A stretch of 64,000 nt of DNA from Paracoccaceae bacterium. Its GTDB lineage: Bacteria; Pseudomonadota; Alphaproteobacteria; Rhodobacterales; Rhodobacteraceae. Under the pieces are notes generated by a model. That model was not told the origin of the DNA. It was given only the letters and a program-made list of their open reading frames with translations, and made no database searches. The stretch covers positions 1 to 64,000 of the forward strand of contig JANSYF010000013.1 in NCBI GenBank assembly GCA_024742575.1, read 5' to 3'. Positions 52,895 through 62,552 of the stretch are shown piece by piece. Position 1 is the first letter of the stretch. Every line of letters begins with the position of its first letter. Made by a program: the position numbers and the translations under genes.

Positions 52895-53557
52895 TCATGC
52901 GCCGAACGCGAAGATCGCCAGTGGGACCGGCAAGACCGCAATTGCGACAGTGAGCAAAAAGGCAGGCACCGAAAATACACCGCTCATTCCAGCGGCAAAG
53001 GCAAGCCCACCACCACCACCGATCACGGCATTTCCGGGCACGTTGATCAGCACCGCAAGCGCCACATAGCGATGCCGCGCCAGCCGTTGTAGCGCTGGAT
53101 GCCCTGTCATTGTGATCAGCATTTCGGCGCGGTCCTTGCGGTCGATCGCACAGAGCTGTTCCAGAAATTCGGCAATCCGTACGATACGCAGCGCGCGCAT
53201 GGTCCGGGCCGCCGCTTCGAGCGGCACCAATCGGCCCACGCTATAAGCCAGAGTCAGGCTGAGGATCGTTGCCAGGTAGATGAACGGCGCCATCTGCGCG
53301 CCAAAGACGGTGAGCAGTGTCATGCCGATCTCGGCACCCGGCACGAACGGCAAAGCAGTGATCAGGACGTAGCTGAGCAATCCCAGCAGGATCATCTTGT
53401 GCATCAACGCTTCGTTGTGCGGCATGACCTCGAACCCAAGCGCGTCTTTGACCTGCGCCGACAGGTGAACCGCGCCGAGCAGGACCGCGATCAGCACTAC
53501 AAGGCGCAGCGCCAGCCCAAGATAAAAGCGCAGGTCCGCCGTCTGAGCGTTGGTCAT
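52895..53557 (-). CDS. VTT/DedA-like membrane protein
   Basis: A 220-aa polytopic protein with about five helices. ITALPFVPGAEIGMTLLTVFG in the middle and LINVPGNAVIGGGGGLAFAAGMS near the end resemble the re-entrant F/Y-x-P-G motifs of the VTT (SNARE-associated/DedA/TVP38) family, which move lipids. A cytoplasmic stretch FLEQLCAIDRKDRAEML lies between. Overlaps the next gene by 4 bp. Lipid role inferred from family. Confidence 0.72.
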   Translation of the reverse strand: MTNAQTADLRFYLGLALRLVVLIAVLLGAVHLSAQVKDALGFEVMPHNEALMHKMILLGLLSYVLITALPFVPGAEIGMTLLTVFGAQMAPFIYLATILSLTLAYSVGRLVPLEAAARTMRALRIVRIAEFLEQLCAIDRKDRAEMLITMTGHPALQRLARHRYVALAVLINVPGNAVIGGGGGLAFAAGMSGVFSVPAFLLTVAIAVLPVPLAIFAFGA

Positions 53558-54054
53558 AGGTCGGCCAGAACCTCGGCTGGCTGATCTGACAGGCTGCCTT
53601 TGAATTCAAGCACCTGCTGTGTGTCCCAATACCAGCGCGACACAGTCCATGTAACGGTGCCTTGAACTGTGTTGCCCCGGACCGAACCACGCCACACCAT
53701 GGTGGTGCTTTTGGTCGGGCAATAGGCTTCGACGATGAAATCGGTGCCGCCGTCCACCTCGCGCACATGATAGGCGCTGGGCGGGTAGTTGCAGCGGTCC
53801 GTGCATTCGCGCGACATGAAAAGCCCATCGCTGAATTGGACATAATCCACAAGCTCGGGCGGTTTGCCTTGGAGACCCATCTCAGTGTCGAACCGCAATC
53901 CGTCCAGAGGCCCTTTGCCCGCTGGATCGCTGAGCGCCGCCAGCATTGCACGTGGCGTGGCCGCTGCGTGATCGGCGTCGCTTGGCTCTTGAAGAATCAG
54001 CGTTGTTACGCCGCCCAGCAACAAACATCCCGCCAGGGCCAAGATCAATTTCAT
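53554..54054 (-). CDS. Exported protein of unknown function
   Basis: A 166-aa protein with an N-terminal signal or anchor (MKLILALAGCLLLGGVTTLIL; the LAGC could be a lipobox). Two close cysteines (RECTDRCNYPP) and a beta-rich C-terminal half (TTMVWRGSVRGNTVQGTVTWTVSRWYW) are visible. TGAGGAATC precedes the ATG at 54054. No family recognised. It is coupled to the VTT-like gene and divergent from dnaE. Confidence 0.75.
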   Translation of the reverse strand: MKLILALAGCLLLGGVTTLILQEPSDADHAAATPRAMLAALSDPAGKGPLDGLRFDTEMGLQGKPPELVDYVQFSDGLFMSRECTDRCNYPPSAYHVREVDGGTDFIVEAYCPTKSTTMVWRGSVRGNTVQGTVTWTVSRWYWDTQQVLEFKGSLSDQPAEVLADL

Positions 54055-54213
54055 GTGCGATTCCTCATATTTCAAAAGCTTAAAGGGTCGGTCCTGCGAA
54101 AGATACAGCCAATGCCGTGCAGGTTCAGGGCTTAGCGATTGATCCGCTTACCAGGCTTCCTACGGAAAAACCGAGGTATAGGGCTTTCGATTGTATCGAC
54201 CCCAGCATATCGT

Positions 54214-57200
54214 ATGCCCATGGCTGATCCCCGATTCATTCACTTGCGCGTCCATTCCGAGTATTCGTTGTTGGAAGGGGCGGTGCGACTTAAGAAGCTG
54301 CCTGATCTTTGTGCAGCCAAGGGCATGCCCGCCGTTGCGCTGACGGACACAAACAACCTTTTTGCAGCGCTTGAGTTTTCTGTTGGTGCGGCAGGTGCAG
54401 GCATTCAGCCAATCATCGGCTGTCAGGTCGATGTGCGGGTGGCTGAACCCGTGCCGGGCGAACGGGCAAAGCCGCCCGCGCCGGTGGTTCTGCTGGCGCA
54501 GGCCGAGGTTGGATACGAGCACCTGATGAAGCTCAACTCTTGCCTATATCTGCGACGCGATGGGGAATTGCCGCATGTCACTCTGGATGAATTGGCGCAG
54601 CACAGCGAGGGTGTGATCTGCCTGTCAGGTGGGCCAGACGGGGCGGTTGGGCGCATCTTGCAGCAGGGCAATCGCGGCGCGGCCGAGGCGGTGATGCAGC
54701 GGTTGGCCGAGATGTTCGGCGACAGGCTTTATGTTGAGTTGCAGCGCCATCCGGGCGAAAACGGACTGCCTGAGAGCGAACGCCTGACCGAGCGGCCCTT
54801 TGTCGAGATGGCCTATGCGATGGGCCTGCCGTTGGTGGCGACCAATGATGTGTATTTCCCTAAATCCAACATGTACGAAGCGCATGATGCGCTGATCTGT
54901 ATTTCCGAAGGCGCGTATGTCGACCAGCAGGAGCCACGCCGCCGGTTAACGCCGCAGCATTACTTCAAATCGCCGCAAGAGATGGCGACGCTTTTTGCCG
55001 ATCTGCCGGAAGCCATCGAAAATACCGTGGAAATCGCACAACGCTGTGCCTTCATGGCGTATCGGCGTGATCCGATTTTGCCGAAGTTCGCGGATGACGA
55101 GGTAGAAGAACTTAAGCGGCAGGCGCGCGAGGGCTTGAAAGATCGACTCGCGGTGATCCCGCATGCGGCCTCGGTCGAGGACTATGAAAAACGGCTTGAG
55201 TTCGAGCTGGGCATCATCGAAGGCATGGGATTCCCCGGGTACTTCCTGATCGTTGCCGATTTCATCAAATGGGCCAAGGATCACGACATTCCGGTGGGGC
55301 CGGGCCGGGGATCTGGTGCGGGGTCTCTGGTGGCTTATGCGCTGACCATCACCGACCTTGATCCGCTGCGCTATCAGCTTCTGTTCGAACGCTTCCTGAA
55401 CCCGGAACGTGTGTCGATGCCCGACTTCGACATCGACTTCTGCATGGACCGCCGGGAAGAGGTGATCCGTTATGTGCAGGATAAGTACGGGGTCGACAAG
55501 GTGGGACAGATCATCACCTTTGGTGCGCTTTTATCCAAGGCCGCCGTGCGCGATGTGGGGCGTGTGTTGCAGATGCCGTATGGGCAGGTCGACCGTCTGT
55601 CGAAGATGATCCCGGTAGAAGGGGTGAAGCCTGTCAGCATAGAAAAGGCGCTGATTGACGAACCCCGCTTGCGCCAGATGGCGCGCGAGGAAGAGGTGGT
55701 GGATCGGCTTCTGACTTATGGTCAGCAGGTCGAAGGATTGCTCAGGAACGCCTCGACGCACGCGGCGGGGGTGGTGATCGGGGACCGCCCGCTGGATGCG
55801 TTGGTGCCGCTTTACCAAGATCCGCGCTCGGACATGCCGGCGACCCAGTTCAATATGAAATGGGTGGAACAGGCCGGGCTGGTGAAGTTCGACTTTCTTG
55901 GTCTCAAGACCCTGACGGTGATCCAGTACGCGCTGGACATGATTTTTAAGTCGTATCGGGACCTGCACATCGCCGCCGACGGAACGGAACTGTATCAACC
56001 TGCCGAAGGGGCCGCGAACGATATCGGGCATATCCCGCTGGATGACGAGGCGACCTACAAGCTTTATGCCGCCGCCAAAACGGTCGCAGTGTTCCAGGTG
56101 GAAAGCTCGGGCATGATGGATGCGCTTAAGCGCATGAAACCCACCTGTATCGAAGACATCGTGGCGCTCGTGGCGCTGTACCGTCCCGGCCCGATGGAGA
56201 ACATCCCGACCTATTGCGAGGTCAAGAACGGTCTCAAGGAACGGGAATCCGTACACCCGCTGATTGACCACATCCTTGAGGAAACGCAGGGCATCATCGT
56301 CTATCAGGAACAGGTGATGCAGATCGCGCAGGTCATGGCGGGCTACAGCCTTGGCGGCGCCGACTTGCTGCGCCGCGCGATGGGTAAAAAGATCAAAGAG
56401 GCGATGGACGCCGAACGCCCGAAATTCGAAAAGGGCGCGGCAGAGAACGGGGTCGAAGCCAAGAAAGCCTCGGAGGTGTTCGACCTTCTCGAAAAGTTCG
56501 CCAACTACGGCTTTAACAAATCCCACGCCGCGGCCTATGCGGTTGTCAGCTACCAGACAGCATGGCTCAAGGCAAACCACCCGGTCGAATTCATGGCTGG
56601 GGTCATGAACTGCGATATTCATCTGACTGACAAGCTTGCGGTCTATTTCGAAGAGGTCAAAAAAGGTCTTGCCCTGCCGTGGGTGCCGCCCTGCGTGAAC
56701 CGGTCTCAGGCGATGTTCGATGTGCAGGATGGGGCGTTGGTTTATGCGCTGGGGGCGCTGAAAAACGTCGGAGTCGAGGCGATGAAACTGGTCGTCGACG
56801 GGCGTGGCGATAAACCTTTTGTTAACCTTTTCGATGTGGCCCGAAGAGTGGATTTGAAACGGGTGGGAAAACGCCCGCTTGAGATGCTTGCCCGTTCAGG
56901 CGCATTCGACCAGTTGGATCGCAACCGCCGTCGCGTGTTCGAAAGCCTGGATGCGCTGGTGGCATATTCCGCCGCGATTCATGACCAGCGTGCGTCTTCC
57001 CAAGTGTCATTGTTTGGTGAGGCGGGGGACGATCTGCCAGAACCGCGCCTGTCGCCAGTATCGGACTGGTTGCCCGCAGAACGGCTGTCAGAAGAATTCA
57101 AAGCAGTCGGCTTCTACCTGTCCGGTCATCCCCTTGACGACTACATGACCGCGCTCAAACGCAAAGGCGCGATGACGCTGGATGATGTGTTGGCGAAGGC

Positions 57201-57720
57201 GCAGAACGGCCCGTGTGTGGTCAAGATGGCGGGCGTTGTTGCTGGACGGCAGGAACGCAAGTCGGCGCGCGGTAACCGCTTTGCGTTTGCCCAACTCAGC
57301 GATCCAACTGGCGCATATGAGGTCACGCTGTTTTCCGATACGCTTGAGGCGGCGCGCGATCATCTGGAAACCGGATCGAAGGTCATGGTCACCGTTGAGG
57401 CGACGCTTGAATCTGATCAGCTTAAACTGCTTGGGCGGTCCGTGGCGCCCGTGGATATCGCCGTGGCTGACGCGGTAAGCATGGGTCTGCGCATTTTTGT
57501 GGACGAAATTGATGTCGTCTCGCACGTGGCCTCTGTCCTGACGCGCGCGGCAGACCAGTTGCCCAAGGCAGGTAAAGGTCCGATCCGCATTTGTTGCCTC
57601 AACGCGCCGGGGCTGCCCGGGGAAGTTGATGTCGCGCTGGCCCGCGAATTCCCCGTGACGCCCGAGATCAAAGGCGCGATCAAGTCTCTGGGCGGTGTTC
57701 TTGACGTTGAGGAGCTGTAG
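54214..57720 (+). CDS. dnaE: DNA polymerase III alpha subunit
   Basis: The ~1168-aa replicative polymerase. The N-terminal PHP domain starts FIHLRVHSEYSLLEGAV; palm-domain motifs are GPGRGSGAGSLVAYALTITDLDP and the catalytic aspartates in MPDFDIDFCMDRREEVI. Later come the thumb/fingers region YGFNKSHAAAYAVVSYQTAWLK and the OB fold (VVKMAGVVAGRQERKSARGNRFAF). The start is uncertain: ATG at 54214 or 54220, neither with a strong ribosome-binding site. Confidence 0.96.
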   Translation: MPMADPRFIHLRVHSEYSLLEGAVRLKKLPDLCAAKGMPAVALTDTNNLFAALEFSVGAAGAGIQPIIGCQVDVRVAEPVPGERAKPPAPVVLLAQAEVGYEHLMKLNSCLYLRRDGELPHVTLDELAQHSEGVICLSGGPDGAVGRILQQGNRGAAEAVMQRLAEMFGDRLYVELQRHPGENGLPESERLTERPFVEMAYAMGLPLVATNDVYFPKSNMYEAHDALICISEGAYVDQQEPRRRLTPQHYFKSPQEMATLFADLPEAIENTVEIAQRCAFMAYRRDPILPKFADDEVEELKRQAREGLKDRLAVIPHAASVEDYEKRLEFELGIIEGMGFPGYFLIVADFIKWAKDHDIPVGPGRGSGAGSLVAYALTITDLDPLRYQLLFERFLNPERVSMPDFDIDFCMDRREEVIRYVQDKYGVDKVGQIITFGALLSKAAVRDVGRVLQMPYGQVDRLSKMIPVEGVKPVSIEKALIDEPRLRQMAREEEVVDRLLTYGQQVEGLLRNASTHAAGVVIGDRPLDALVPLYQDPRSDMPATQFNMKWVEQAGLVKFDFLGLKTLTVIQYALDMIFKSYRDLHIAADGTELYQPAEGAANDIGHIPLDDEATYKLYAAAKTVAVFQVESSGMMDALKRMKPTCIEDIVALVALYRPGPMENIPTYCEVKNGLKERESVHPLIDHILEETQGIIVYQEQVMQIAQVMAGYSLGGADLLRRAMGKKIKEAMDAERPKFEKGAAENGVEAKKASEVFDLLEKFANYGFNKSHAAAYAVVSYQTAWLKANHPVEFMAGVMNCDIHLTDKLAVYFEEVKKGLALPWVPPCVNRSQAMFDVQDGALVYALGALKNVGVEAMKLVVDGRGDKPFVNLFDVARRVDLKRVGKRPLEMLARSGAFDQLDRNRRRVFESLDALVAYSAAIHDQRASSQVSLFGEAGDDLPEPRLSPVSDWLPAERLSEEFKAVGFYLSGHPLDDYMTALKRKGAMTLDDVLAKAQNGPCVVKMAGVVAGRQERKSARGNRFAFAQLSDPTGAYEVTLFSDTLEAARDHLETGSKVMVTVEATLESDQLKLLGRSVAPVDIAVADAVSMGLRIFVDEIDVVSHVASVLTRAADQLPKAGKGPIRICCLNAPGLPGEVDVALAREFPVTPEIKGAIKSLGGVLDVEEL

Positions 57721-57807
57721 GCCAATCAAGGCGGATTGTCGCGCTTGGTTTGCTGGACGGAGTGATATCTCGCAGCTAGTGTTCCGCATCGGAGTTAGGG
57801 GAGACAC

Positions 57808-58806
57808 ATGATCCGTTTCATTGTGATCGTGATTGTGAGCGGTCTGCTGGCAGGATGCGCCAGCGACCCATTGCGCGATGTGCCGCGCTTGTCCGAAACC
57901 GATGTCAGCGACAGCGAAATCCAGGCCGCTTTGCGCGGTGAGCCGGATGTCGAGGCCGAGGCAGTGGTCCCAGTGGCAGAACCACAACGGCGCGGTCTGT
58001 TGGGGCGTCTTTTTGGCGGTGATGCAACGCCGTCGCAGACTGATGACAGCTTGCCAACCACCGCAACGGATGCGGCGCCTGTTGCGGAAGAGGCCGAAAC
58101 CGAGCTTGATACAGCCACAGCTGCCGACGCTTCTGCCGCGCCAACACTGCCCGCCACGGCCGCTGCACCCCGCCGTGGGTTATTGGGTTTTCTAAGCCGT
58201 GCGGCAAAATCGACCCAAGCTGAAGACGGGGTAGAGGTTGCCGCTGTGCCACCGTCCACGCAAAACGACGCTGCTCCGGCCGCGACAGCCAAAGGGCCGA
58301 AACCCGGCGCGCCGGACTACCAGATTGTGCCTATGGGAACCGTTTTGCCTTATGGCGTTTTGGCCCGGGTGTGTGATGTGCCGACCCGCCAGCTTGGGTC
58401 ACGGGTTGAACGTTATCCCGACACGCGCGCGGTTTTTACGCTTTACGATTCCCAGCCGGGTACAACCACGCCGCATACGTTTTACGTGACAGGATTCAAA
58501 GACGGCTGTGCGCGGCAGTTCACCGCTGCGCTTGCATTGTTCGGAAGCCCGCAAACCCACGAGCAACTGCGCTATGGTTTGCCGTCTAAGGTACAGCCTT
58601 ATTCTTCGACCGATGCCGCGTACGAGACCCTCAAATCGCGTGTGTGCCGGGTTGGCAAAGGAAAGCCGTGTGGATCGTCTATGTCCCGACTGGCGCGGAA
58701 TACGGTTTTCGTCAGTGTTTACGAAAGGTTCGGATCGAACCCGGTTTGGAAAACAATTCTGCTGCACGACGGCGAAGTCGTGCAAACCGATATTCGCGGA
58801 AACTAA
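57808..58806 (+). CDS. Lipoprotein of unknown function with duplicated RRGLLG segment
   Basis: A 332-aa lipoprotein: lipobox LLAGC (13-17), then a long Ala/Pro/Thr-rich, acidic, probably disordered region to about residue 170. Two short repeats lie within it, RRGLLGRLFGG and RRGLLGFLSRA. The C-terminal ~160 residues form a folded domain with four or more cysteines (VCDVPTRQLG, DGCARQF, SRVCRVGKGKPC). Family not recognised. Outer-membrane location is inferred. Confidence 0.8.
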   Translation: MIRFIVIVIVSGLLAGCASDPLRDVPRLSETDVSDSEIQAALRGEPDVEAEAVVPVAEPQRRGLLGRLFGGDATPSQTDDSLPTTATDAAPVAEEAETELDTATAADASAAPTLPATAAAPRRGLLGFLSRAAKSTQAEDGVEVAAVPPSTQNDAAPAATAKGPKPGAPDYQIVPMGTVLPYGVLARVCDVPTRQLGSRVERYPDTRAVFTLYDSQPGTTTPHTFYVTGFKDGCARQFTAALALFGSPQTHEQLRYGLPSKVQPYSSTDAAYETLKSRVCRVGKGKPCGSSMSRLARNTVFVSVYERFGSNPVWKTILLHDGEVVQTDIRGN

Positions 58807-58815
58807 GCCTGAGGC

Positions 58816-59016
58816 CTAGTAGTGAGGAGGGCGTTCGTCGCCCAGCACCACGCCACCGGTGCCTTCGGATTCGCGTTCTGCTTCGCGCATCATGAGCATT
58901 TCGACCCGCGCGGTCAGGCGGTCAATCTCCTTGGCCTGTACGGCCACGGTATCTGACAGGTCTTCGGTGACGCGCATCAGGTGTGCGATGCGTTCTTCAA
59001 GGGCGGTGGTATCCAT
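58816..59016 (-). CDS. slyX: SlyX family protein
   Basis: A 66-aa coiled-coil protein: [37 protein letters not shown] followed by a short tail ending DERPPHY, the pattern and size of SlyX. The start at 59016 ([10 protein letters not shown]) is preferred; the longer frame runs through the hisS leader. Function of SlyX is unknown. Confidence 0.85.
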   Translation of the reverse strand: MDTTALEERIAHLMRVTEDLSDTVAVQAKEIDRLTARVEMLMMREAERESEGTGGVVLGDERPPHY

Positions 59017-59055
59017 AGACCACAGATGTGCTGACGCGGTGACGATGGCAAGAGG

Positions 59056-59130
59056 CAATAGGTCCGTTGGTGGACCTATTGTTTCGCGCGCGAAACATTG
59101 GGTCCGTTTCGGACCCTTTAACCTTTTGTT
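59056..59130 (+). promoter_or_regulatory. Attenuator-like leader of the hisS-hisZ-hisG operon
   Basis: Three consecutive perfect stems: CAATAGGTCC (59056-59065) with GGACCTATTG (59072-59081); the palindrome GTTTCGCGCGCGAAAC (59081-59096); and GGGTCCG (59100-59106) with CGGACCC (59110-59116), followed by TTTAACCTTTTGTT. GGACC of stem 1 can instead pair with GGTCC of stem 3 (extended by flanking pairs), so terminator and antiterminator forms exclude each other. No His-rich leader peptide was seen. Confidence 0.6.
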
Positions 59131-59227
59131 AACCAACGCGGCCATACGCGAGGTTCACCTCTGCTTGCCCCCTCGGGTTCCAACGTTTAGAGGAGGCGCG
59201 ACACTCAAGCCCAGACGGGAATTGACC

Positions 59228-60712
59228 ATGGCCAAAGAGAAAAAAGCCCCAAAGCCCAAGGCGCAGACGCCCAAGGGCTTCCGCGACTATTTTGGCACCG
59301 AGGTGACCGAACGCGCCGAGATGTTGGCGCAGATCGCCGGGGTGTATCATCGCTATGGGTTCGACGCTTTGGAAAGCTCTGCGGTTGAGACGGTTGAGGC
59401 GCTGGGCAAGTTCCTGCCCGACGTAGATCGCCCGAATGAGGGTGTGTTTGCGTGGCAAGAAGATGAAGACGGCGACAAGGGCGACTGGCTGGCGTTGCGC
59501 TATGATCTCACGGCCCCTTTGGCGCGGGTCTATGCGCAACACCGTAACGATCTGCCGCTGCCGTACCGACGTTATGCTATGGGTCCGGTTTGGCGCAACG
59601 AAAAGCCGGGGCCGGGGCGGTTTCGTCAGTTTTATCAATGTGATGCGGATACGGTCGGATCCGGCTCTGTTGCGGCGGATGCCGAGATTTGTGCGATGCT
59701 GGCCGATACGCTTGAAGTCGTGGGTATTCCGCGTGGGGATTACATCGTTCGGGTGAACAACCGAAAGGTTTTGAACGGTGTGCTTGAGGCGATGGGGCTG
59801 AACGACGACAGCCAGCGCGACGCGGTTCTGCGCACTATCGACAAGTTCGACAAGGTGGGCGAAGCGGGCGTACGTGAACTGTTGGGCAAGGGACGGCTGG
59901 ATGCGTCAGGCGCTTATATTGACGGTGTGGGCCTAGGCGAAGCGCAAGCCGAGCCCGTTATCGCGTTCTTAACCTCCAAGGGCGAAACTGCCGCCCAGAC
60001 GATTGAGAATCTGAAGGCGGCGGTTGGTGACAGCACGATTGGGGCAGACGGTGTGGCAGAGCTTGAGCAGATCGCTGATCTGTTGGCTGCTGGCGGCTAC
60101 GGGCCGGATCGCATCGTCATTGACCCATCCGTTGTGCGTGGCCTTGGCTATTACACCGGCCCGGTGTTCGAGGCGGAGCTCACGTTTGAAATCCTTGATG
60201 AAAAGGGTCGAAAGCGGCAGTTCGGATCGGTTGCAGGCGGCGGGCGCTATGACGATCTGGTCAAACGCTTTACCGGCCAGCCGGTCCCCGCCACTGGGGT
60301 CAGCATCGGTGTGGATCGTCTTTTGGCCGCCCTCCGTGAAAAAGGCCGGATCGGCAGCCAAAGCGCGGGCCCGGTCGTGGTTACCGTCATGGATCGCGAC
60401 CGCATGGGCGATTATCAGGCCATGGTGGCCGAACTGCGCAGCGCGGGCATCCGGGCCGAGGTCTATCTCGGGAACCCCAAGAATTTCGGCAACCAACTGA
60501 AATACGCAGACAAGCGTAATTCGCCGGTGGCCGTGATCGAAGGCGGCGACGAAAAGGCCAATGGCGTGGTGCAGATCAAGGACCTGATCTTGGGTGCCAA
60601 GATCGCGGAAAGCGCAAGTCTGGAGGAATGGCAGGACCGTCCCAACCAGTTCGAAGTGCCGCGCGATCAGCTTGTGACCAAGGTGCGCGAGATCCTCGAA
60701 AGCTATTCCTGA
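59228..60712 (+). CDS. hisS: Histidyl-tRNA synthetase
   Basis: A 494-aa class II synthetase that charges tRNA-His. Motifs: [16 protein letters not shown], motif 2 [26 protein letters not shown], the histidine-A loop [11 protein letters not shown], motif 3 [11 protein letters not shown]...GVSIGVDRL, and an anticodon-binding domain at the C-terminus. It belongs to the longer alphaproteobacterial form. Start [23 protein letters not shown] at 59228 follows the leader; stop overlaps hisZ (TGATG). Confidence 0.96.
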   Translation: MAKEKKAPKPKAQTPKGFRDYFGTEVTERAEMLAQIAGVYHRYGFDALESSAVETVEALGKFLPDVDRPNEGVFAWQEDEDGDKGDWLALRYDLTAPLARVYAQHRNDLPLPYRRYAMGPVWRNEKPGPGRFRQFYQCDADTVGSGSVAADAEICAMLADTLEVVGIPRGDYIVRVNNRKVLNGVLEAMGLNDDSQRDAVLRTIDKFDKVGEAGVRELLGKGRLDASGAYIDGVGLGEAQAEPVIAFLTSKGETAAQTIENLKAAVGDSTIGADGVAELEQIADLLAAGGYGPDRIVIDPSVVRGLGYYTGPVFEAELTFEILDEKGRKRQFGSVAGGGRYDDLVKRFTGQPVPATGVSIGVDRLLAALREKGRIGSQSAGPVVVTVMDRDRMGDYQAMVAELRSAGIRAEVYLGNPKNFGNQLKYADKRNSPVAVIEGGDEKANGVVQIKDLILGAKIAESASLEEWQDRPNQFEVPRDQLVTKVREILESYS

Positions 60713-61809
60713 TGGCGCAAGACATTCCCTATAAATCCCGCGTCAGGATTGAGGCCGAAGCCATCTGTGACGGGTTTGTTGCTGACGGGGCGGCCCGGTT
60801 TGAGACGGATATCTTGCTGCCTGCTGAGGTGCTGCTTGATCTTTACGGCGAGGACATCCGCGCCCGTGCTTATGTGACCACCGACCCGGAACGCGGCGAG
60901 ATGATGCTGCGCCCGGATTTCACCGTTCCTGTCGTACAGTACCACATGGCGGGTGATGGTTTACCCGCAAGCTATACCTACTTCGGCGAGGTTTTCCGCA
61001 AGCAGGAAGACCACCCTGACCGCCGCAGCGAATACATGCAGGTGGGTTACGAAGAATTTGGCGGGGCAAATGCGGCTGTTTCGGATGCCGATGTGTTCGG
61101 CCGCTTTTCCGAGGTGCTTGCGCCACTAGGTCTGCGTGCGGCGACTGGGGATATCGGTATCCTGATCGCGATGGTACAGGGTCTGTCCACCACTGATGAT
61201 CGCCGTGCGGCGCTGATGCGCCATATCTGGCGGCCCTCGCGGTTTACCGCTTTGGTCAAGCGCTTTGCTGGTTTGACGCCGATGCCGCCGTCACGAGCGG
61301 CGCTGCTGGCGTCGGATACGACGGCACCAGAGCCGGGTGTGATGATCGGCCTGCGCAGCGAACGTGAGATCGCGACCCGACTTGATGCATTGCGCGCAGA
61401 TGCAGCAGAGCCGCCGATGTCGGCAGAAATGGTTGAGTTGATCGCCGCGGTCCTCTCGGTGTCAGAAACCTGCCCGAACGCGTTGGAACACCTGCGTGAT
61501 ATCGGGGTGGATCTGCCGGGTTTGCTGCCCACGCTCGACCGTTTCGAGGCACGATGCGACGCGATGGCCAAACGTGGTATCGACGTGGAGGCGTTGCCAT
61601 TCGAAGCGTCCTACGGCCGAACTTCGATGGAATACTACGATGGCTTCGTTTTTGGCTTCTATTCCGAAACGCGACCAGACCTTCCCCCCGTTGCAACCGG
61701 CGGGCGCTATGACGCGCTGACCCGGCGGCTTGGGCAGGGGCGCGAAATCCCGGCCGTGGGAGGCGTGATCCGGCCTGACCTCGTGCTCGAACTGGGAGGG
61801 CTGCCATGA
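60712..61809 (+). CDS. hisZ: ATP phosphoribosyltransferase regulatory subunit HisZ
   Basis: A 365-aa HisS paralogue lacking the anticodon domain. It keeps class II core segments such as MMLRPDFTVPVVQYHM, ASYTYFGEVFRKQ and ATGGRYDALTRRLG. HisZ forms an octamer with short HisG and is needed for catalysis and feedback inhibition by histidine. Its ATG overlaps hisS and its end overlaps hisG. Confidence 0.94.
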   Translation: MAQDIPYKSRVRIEAEAICDGFVADGAARFETDILLPAEVLLDLYGEDIRARAYVTTDPERGEMMLRPDFTVPVVQYHMAGDGLPASYTYFGEVFRKQEDHPDRRSEYMQVGYEEFGGANAAVSDADVFGRFSEVLAPLGLRAATGDIGILIAMVQGLSTTDDRRAALMRHIWRPSRFTALVKRFAGLTPMPPSRAALLASDTTAPEPGVMIGLRSEREIATRLDALRADAAEPPMSAEMVELIAAVLSVSETCPNALEHLRDIGVDLPGLLPTLDRFEARCDAMAKRGIDVEALPFEASYGRTSMEYYDGFVFGFYSETRPDLPPVATGGRYDALTRRLGQGREIPAVGGVIRPDLVLELGGLP

Positions 61810-62498
61810 CGATCAAGCTGGGTGTGCCGTCCAAAGGGCGGCTGATGGAAAAGACCTTTGACTGGTTCGGCGCACGGGGCGTGACCCTGTCGCGGACCGG
61901 ATCAGAGCGCGAATATGCTGGTACGGTGGGCGGGGTCGATGGTGTTGATCTGGTGCTGCTTTCGGCGGGGGAAATCCCGCGCGAACTGGCAGCGGGACGC
62001 ATTCACCTTGGGGTGACGGGGAACGATCTCATTCAGGAAAAGCTGGTGCAATGGGACCAGAAAGTCGAACCGCTGGCACCGCTGGGGTTCGGTCATGCGA
62101 ACCTAATCGTCGCTGTGCCGCAATGTTGGGTCGATGTGGATACGCTGGATGATCTGGATGGGGCGGCGGCTGCGTTCCGCGCCCGACACGGATTTCGGAT
62201 GCGGATTGCCACAAAGTATCACCGACTGGTGCGCGATTACCTGCGCCGGGGCGGCGTGGCGGATTACCAATTGGTGGACAGCCAAGGTGCGACTGAGGGC
62301 ACGGTCAAGAACCTGACAGCCGAGGCGATTGCGGACATTACCACAACCGGGGAAACGCTGCGAGCAAACCATCTGAAGATCCTTGATGAACCGCCGGTTC
62401 TGGAAAGTCAGGCAACGTTGTTCCGCAGCCGATTGGCGCATAAGACGGATGAAGACAGGGTTATCCTGCGGGCGTTGATCGAACGCCTCGAGGTGTAG
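61806..62498 (+). CDS. hisG: ATP phosphoribosyltransferase catalytic subunit, short form
   Basis: A 230-aa short-form HisG, which joins ATP and PRPP in the first step of histidine synthesis. Features: KLGVPSKGRLMEKTFDWF, GVTGNDLIQEK, and the PRPP-binding DSQGATEGTVKNLTAEAIADITTTGETL. The ACT-like regulatory domain of long HisG is absent, consistent with the adjacent hisZ. Confidence 0.95.
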   Translation: MTIKLGVPSKGRLMEKTFDWFGARGVTLSRTGSEREYAGTVGGVDGVDLVLLSAGEIPRELAAGRIHLGVTGNDLIQEKLVQWDQKVEPLAPLGFGHANLIVAVPQCWVDVDTLDDLDGAAAAFRARHGFRMRIATKYHRLVRDYLRRGGVADYQLVDSQGATEGTVKNLTAEAIADITTTGETLRANHLKILDEPPVLESQATLFRSRLAHKTDEDRVILRALIERLEV

Positions 62499-62504
62499 CG
62501 CGGG

Positions 62505-62550
62505 TCACTCCGTTGACGGAGTGATCGAAACGCGTTGACGCGTTTTGTTG
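62505..62550 (+). terminator. Tandem hairpin terminator after hisG
   Basis: TCACTCCGT (62505-62513) with ACGGAGTGA (62516-62524), then AAACGCG (62528-62534) with CGCGTTT (62539-62545) followed by TGTTG. The second stem plus TTTT-rich run is a plausible intrinsic terminator. It also ends the convergent kinase gene whose stop is at 62553. Confidence 0.75.
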
Positions 62551-62552
62551 CC

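Noticed and set aside
55531-56622. 363-aa open frame on the minus strand
   Set aside because: Antisense to dnaE, whose motifs are unmistakable.
59017-59227. T-box riboswitch or His leader peptide upstream of hisS
   Set aside because: No T-box conserved sequence and no run of His codons; only the alternating GGTCC/GGACC stems are supported.
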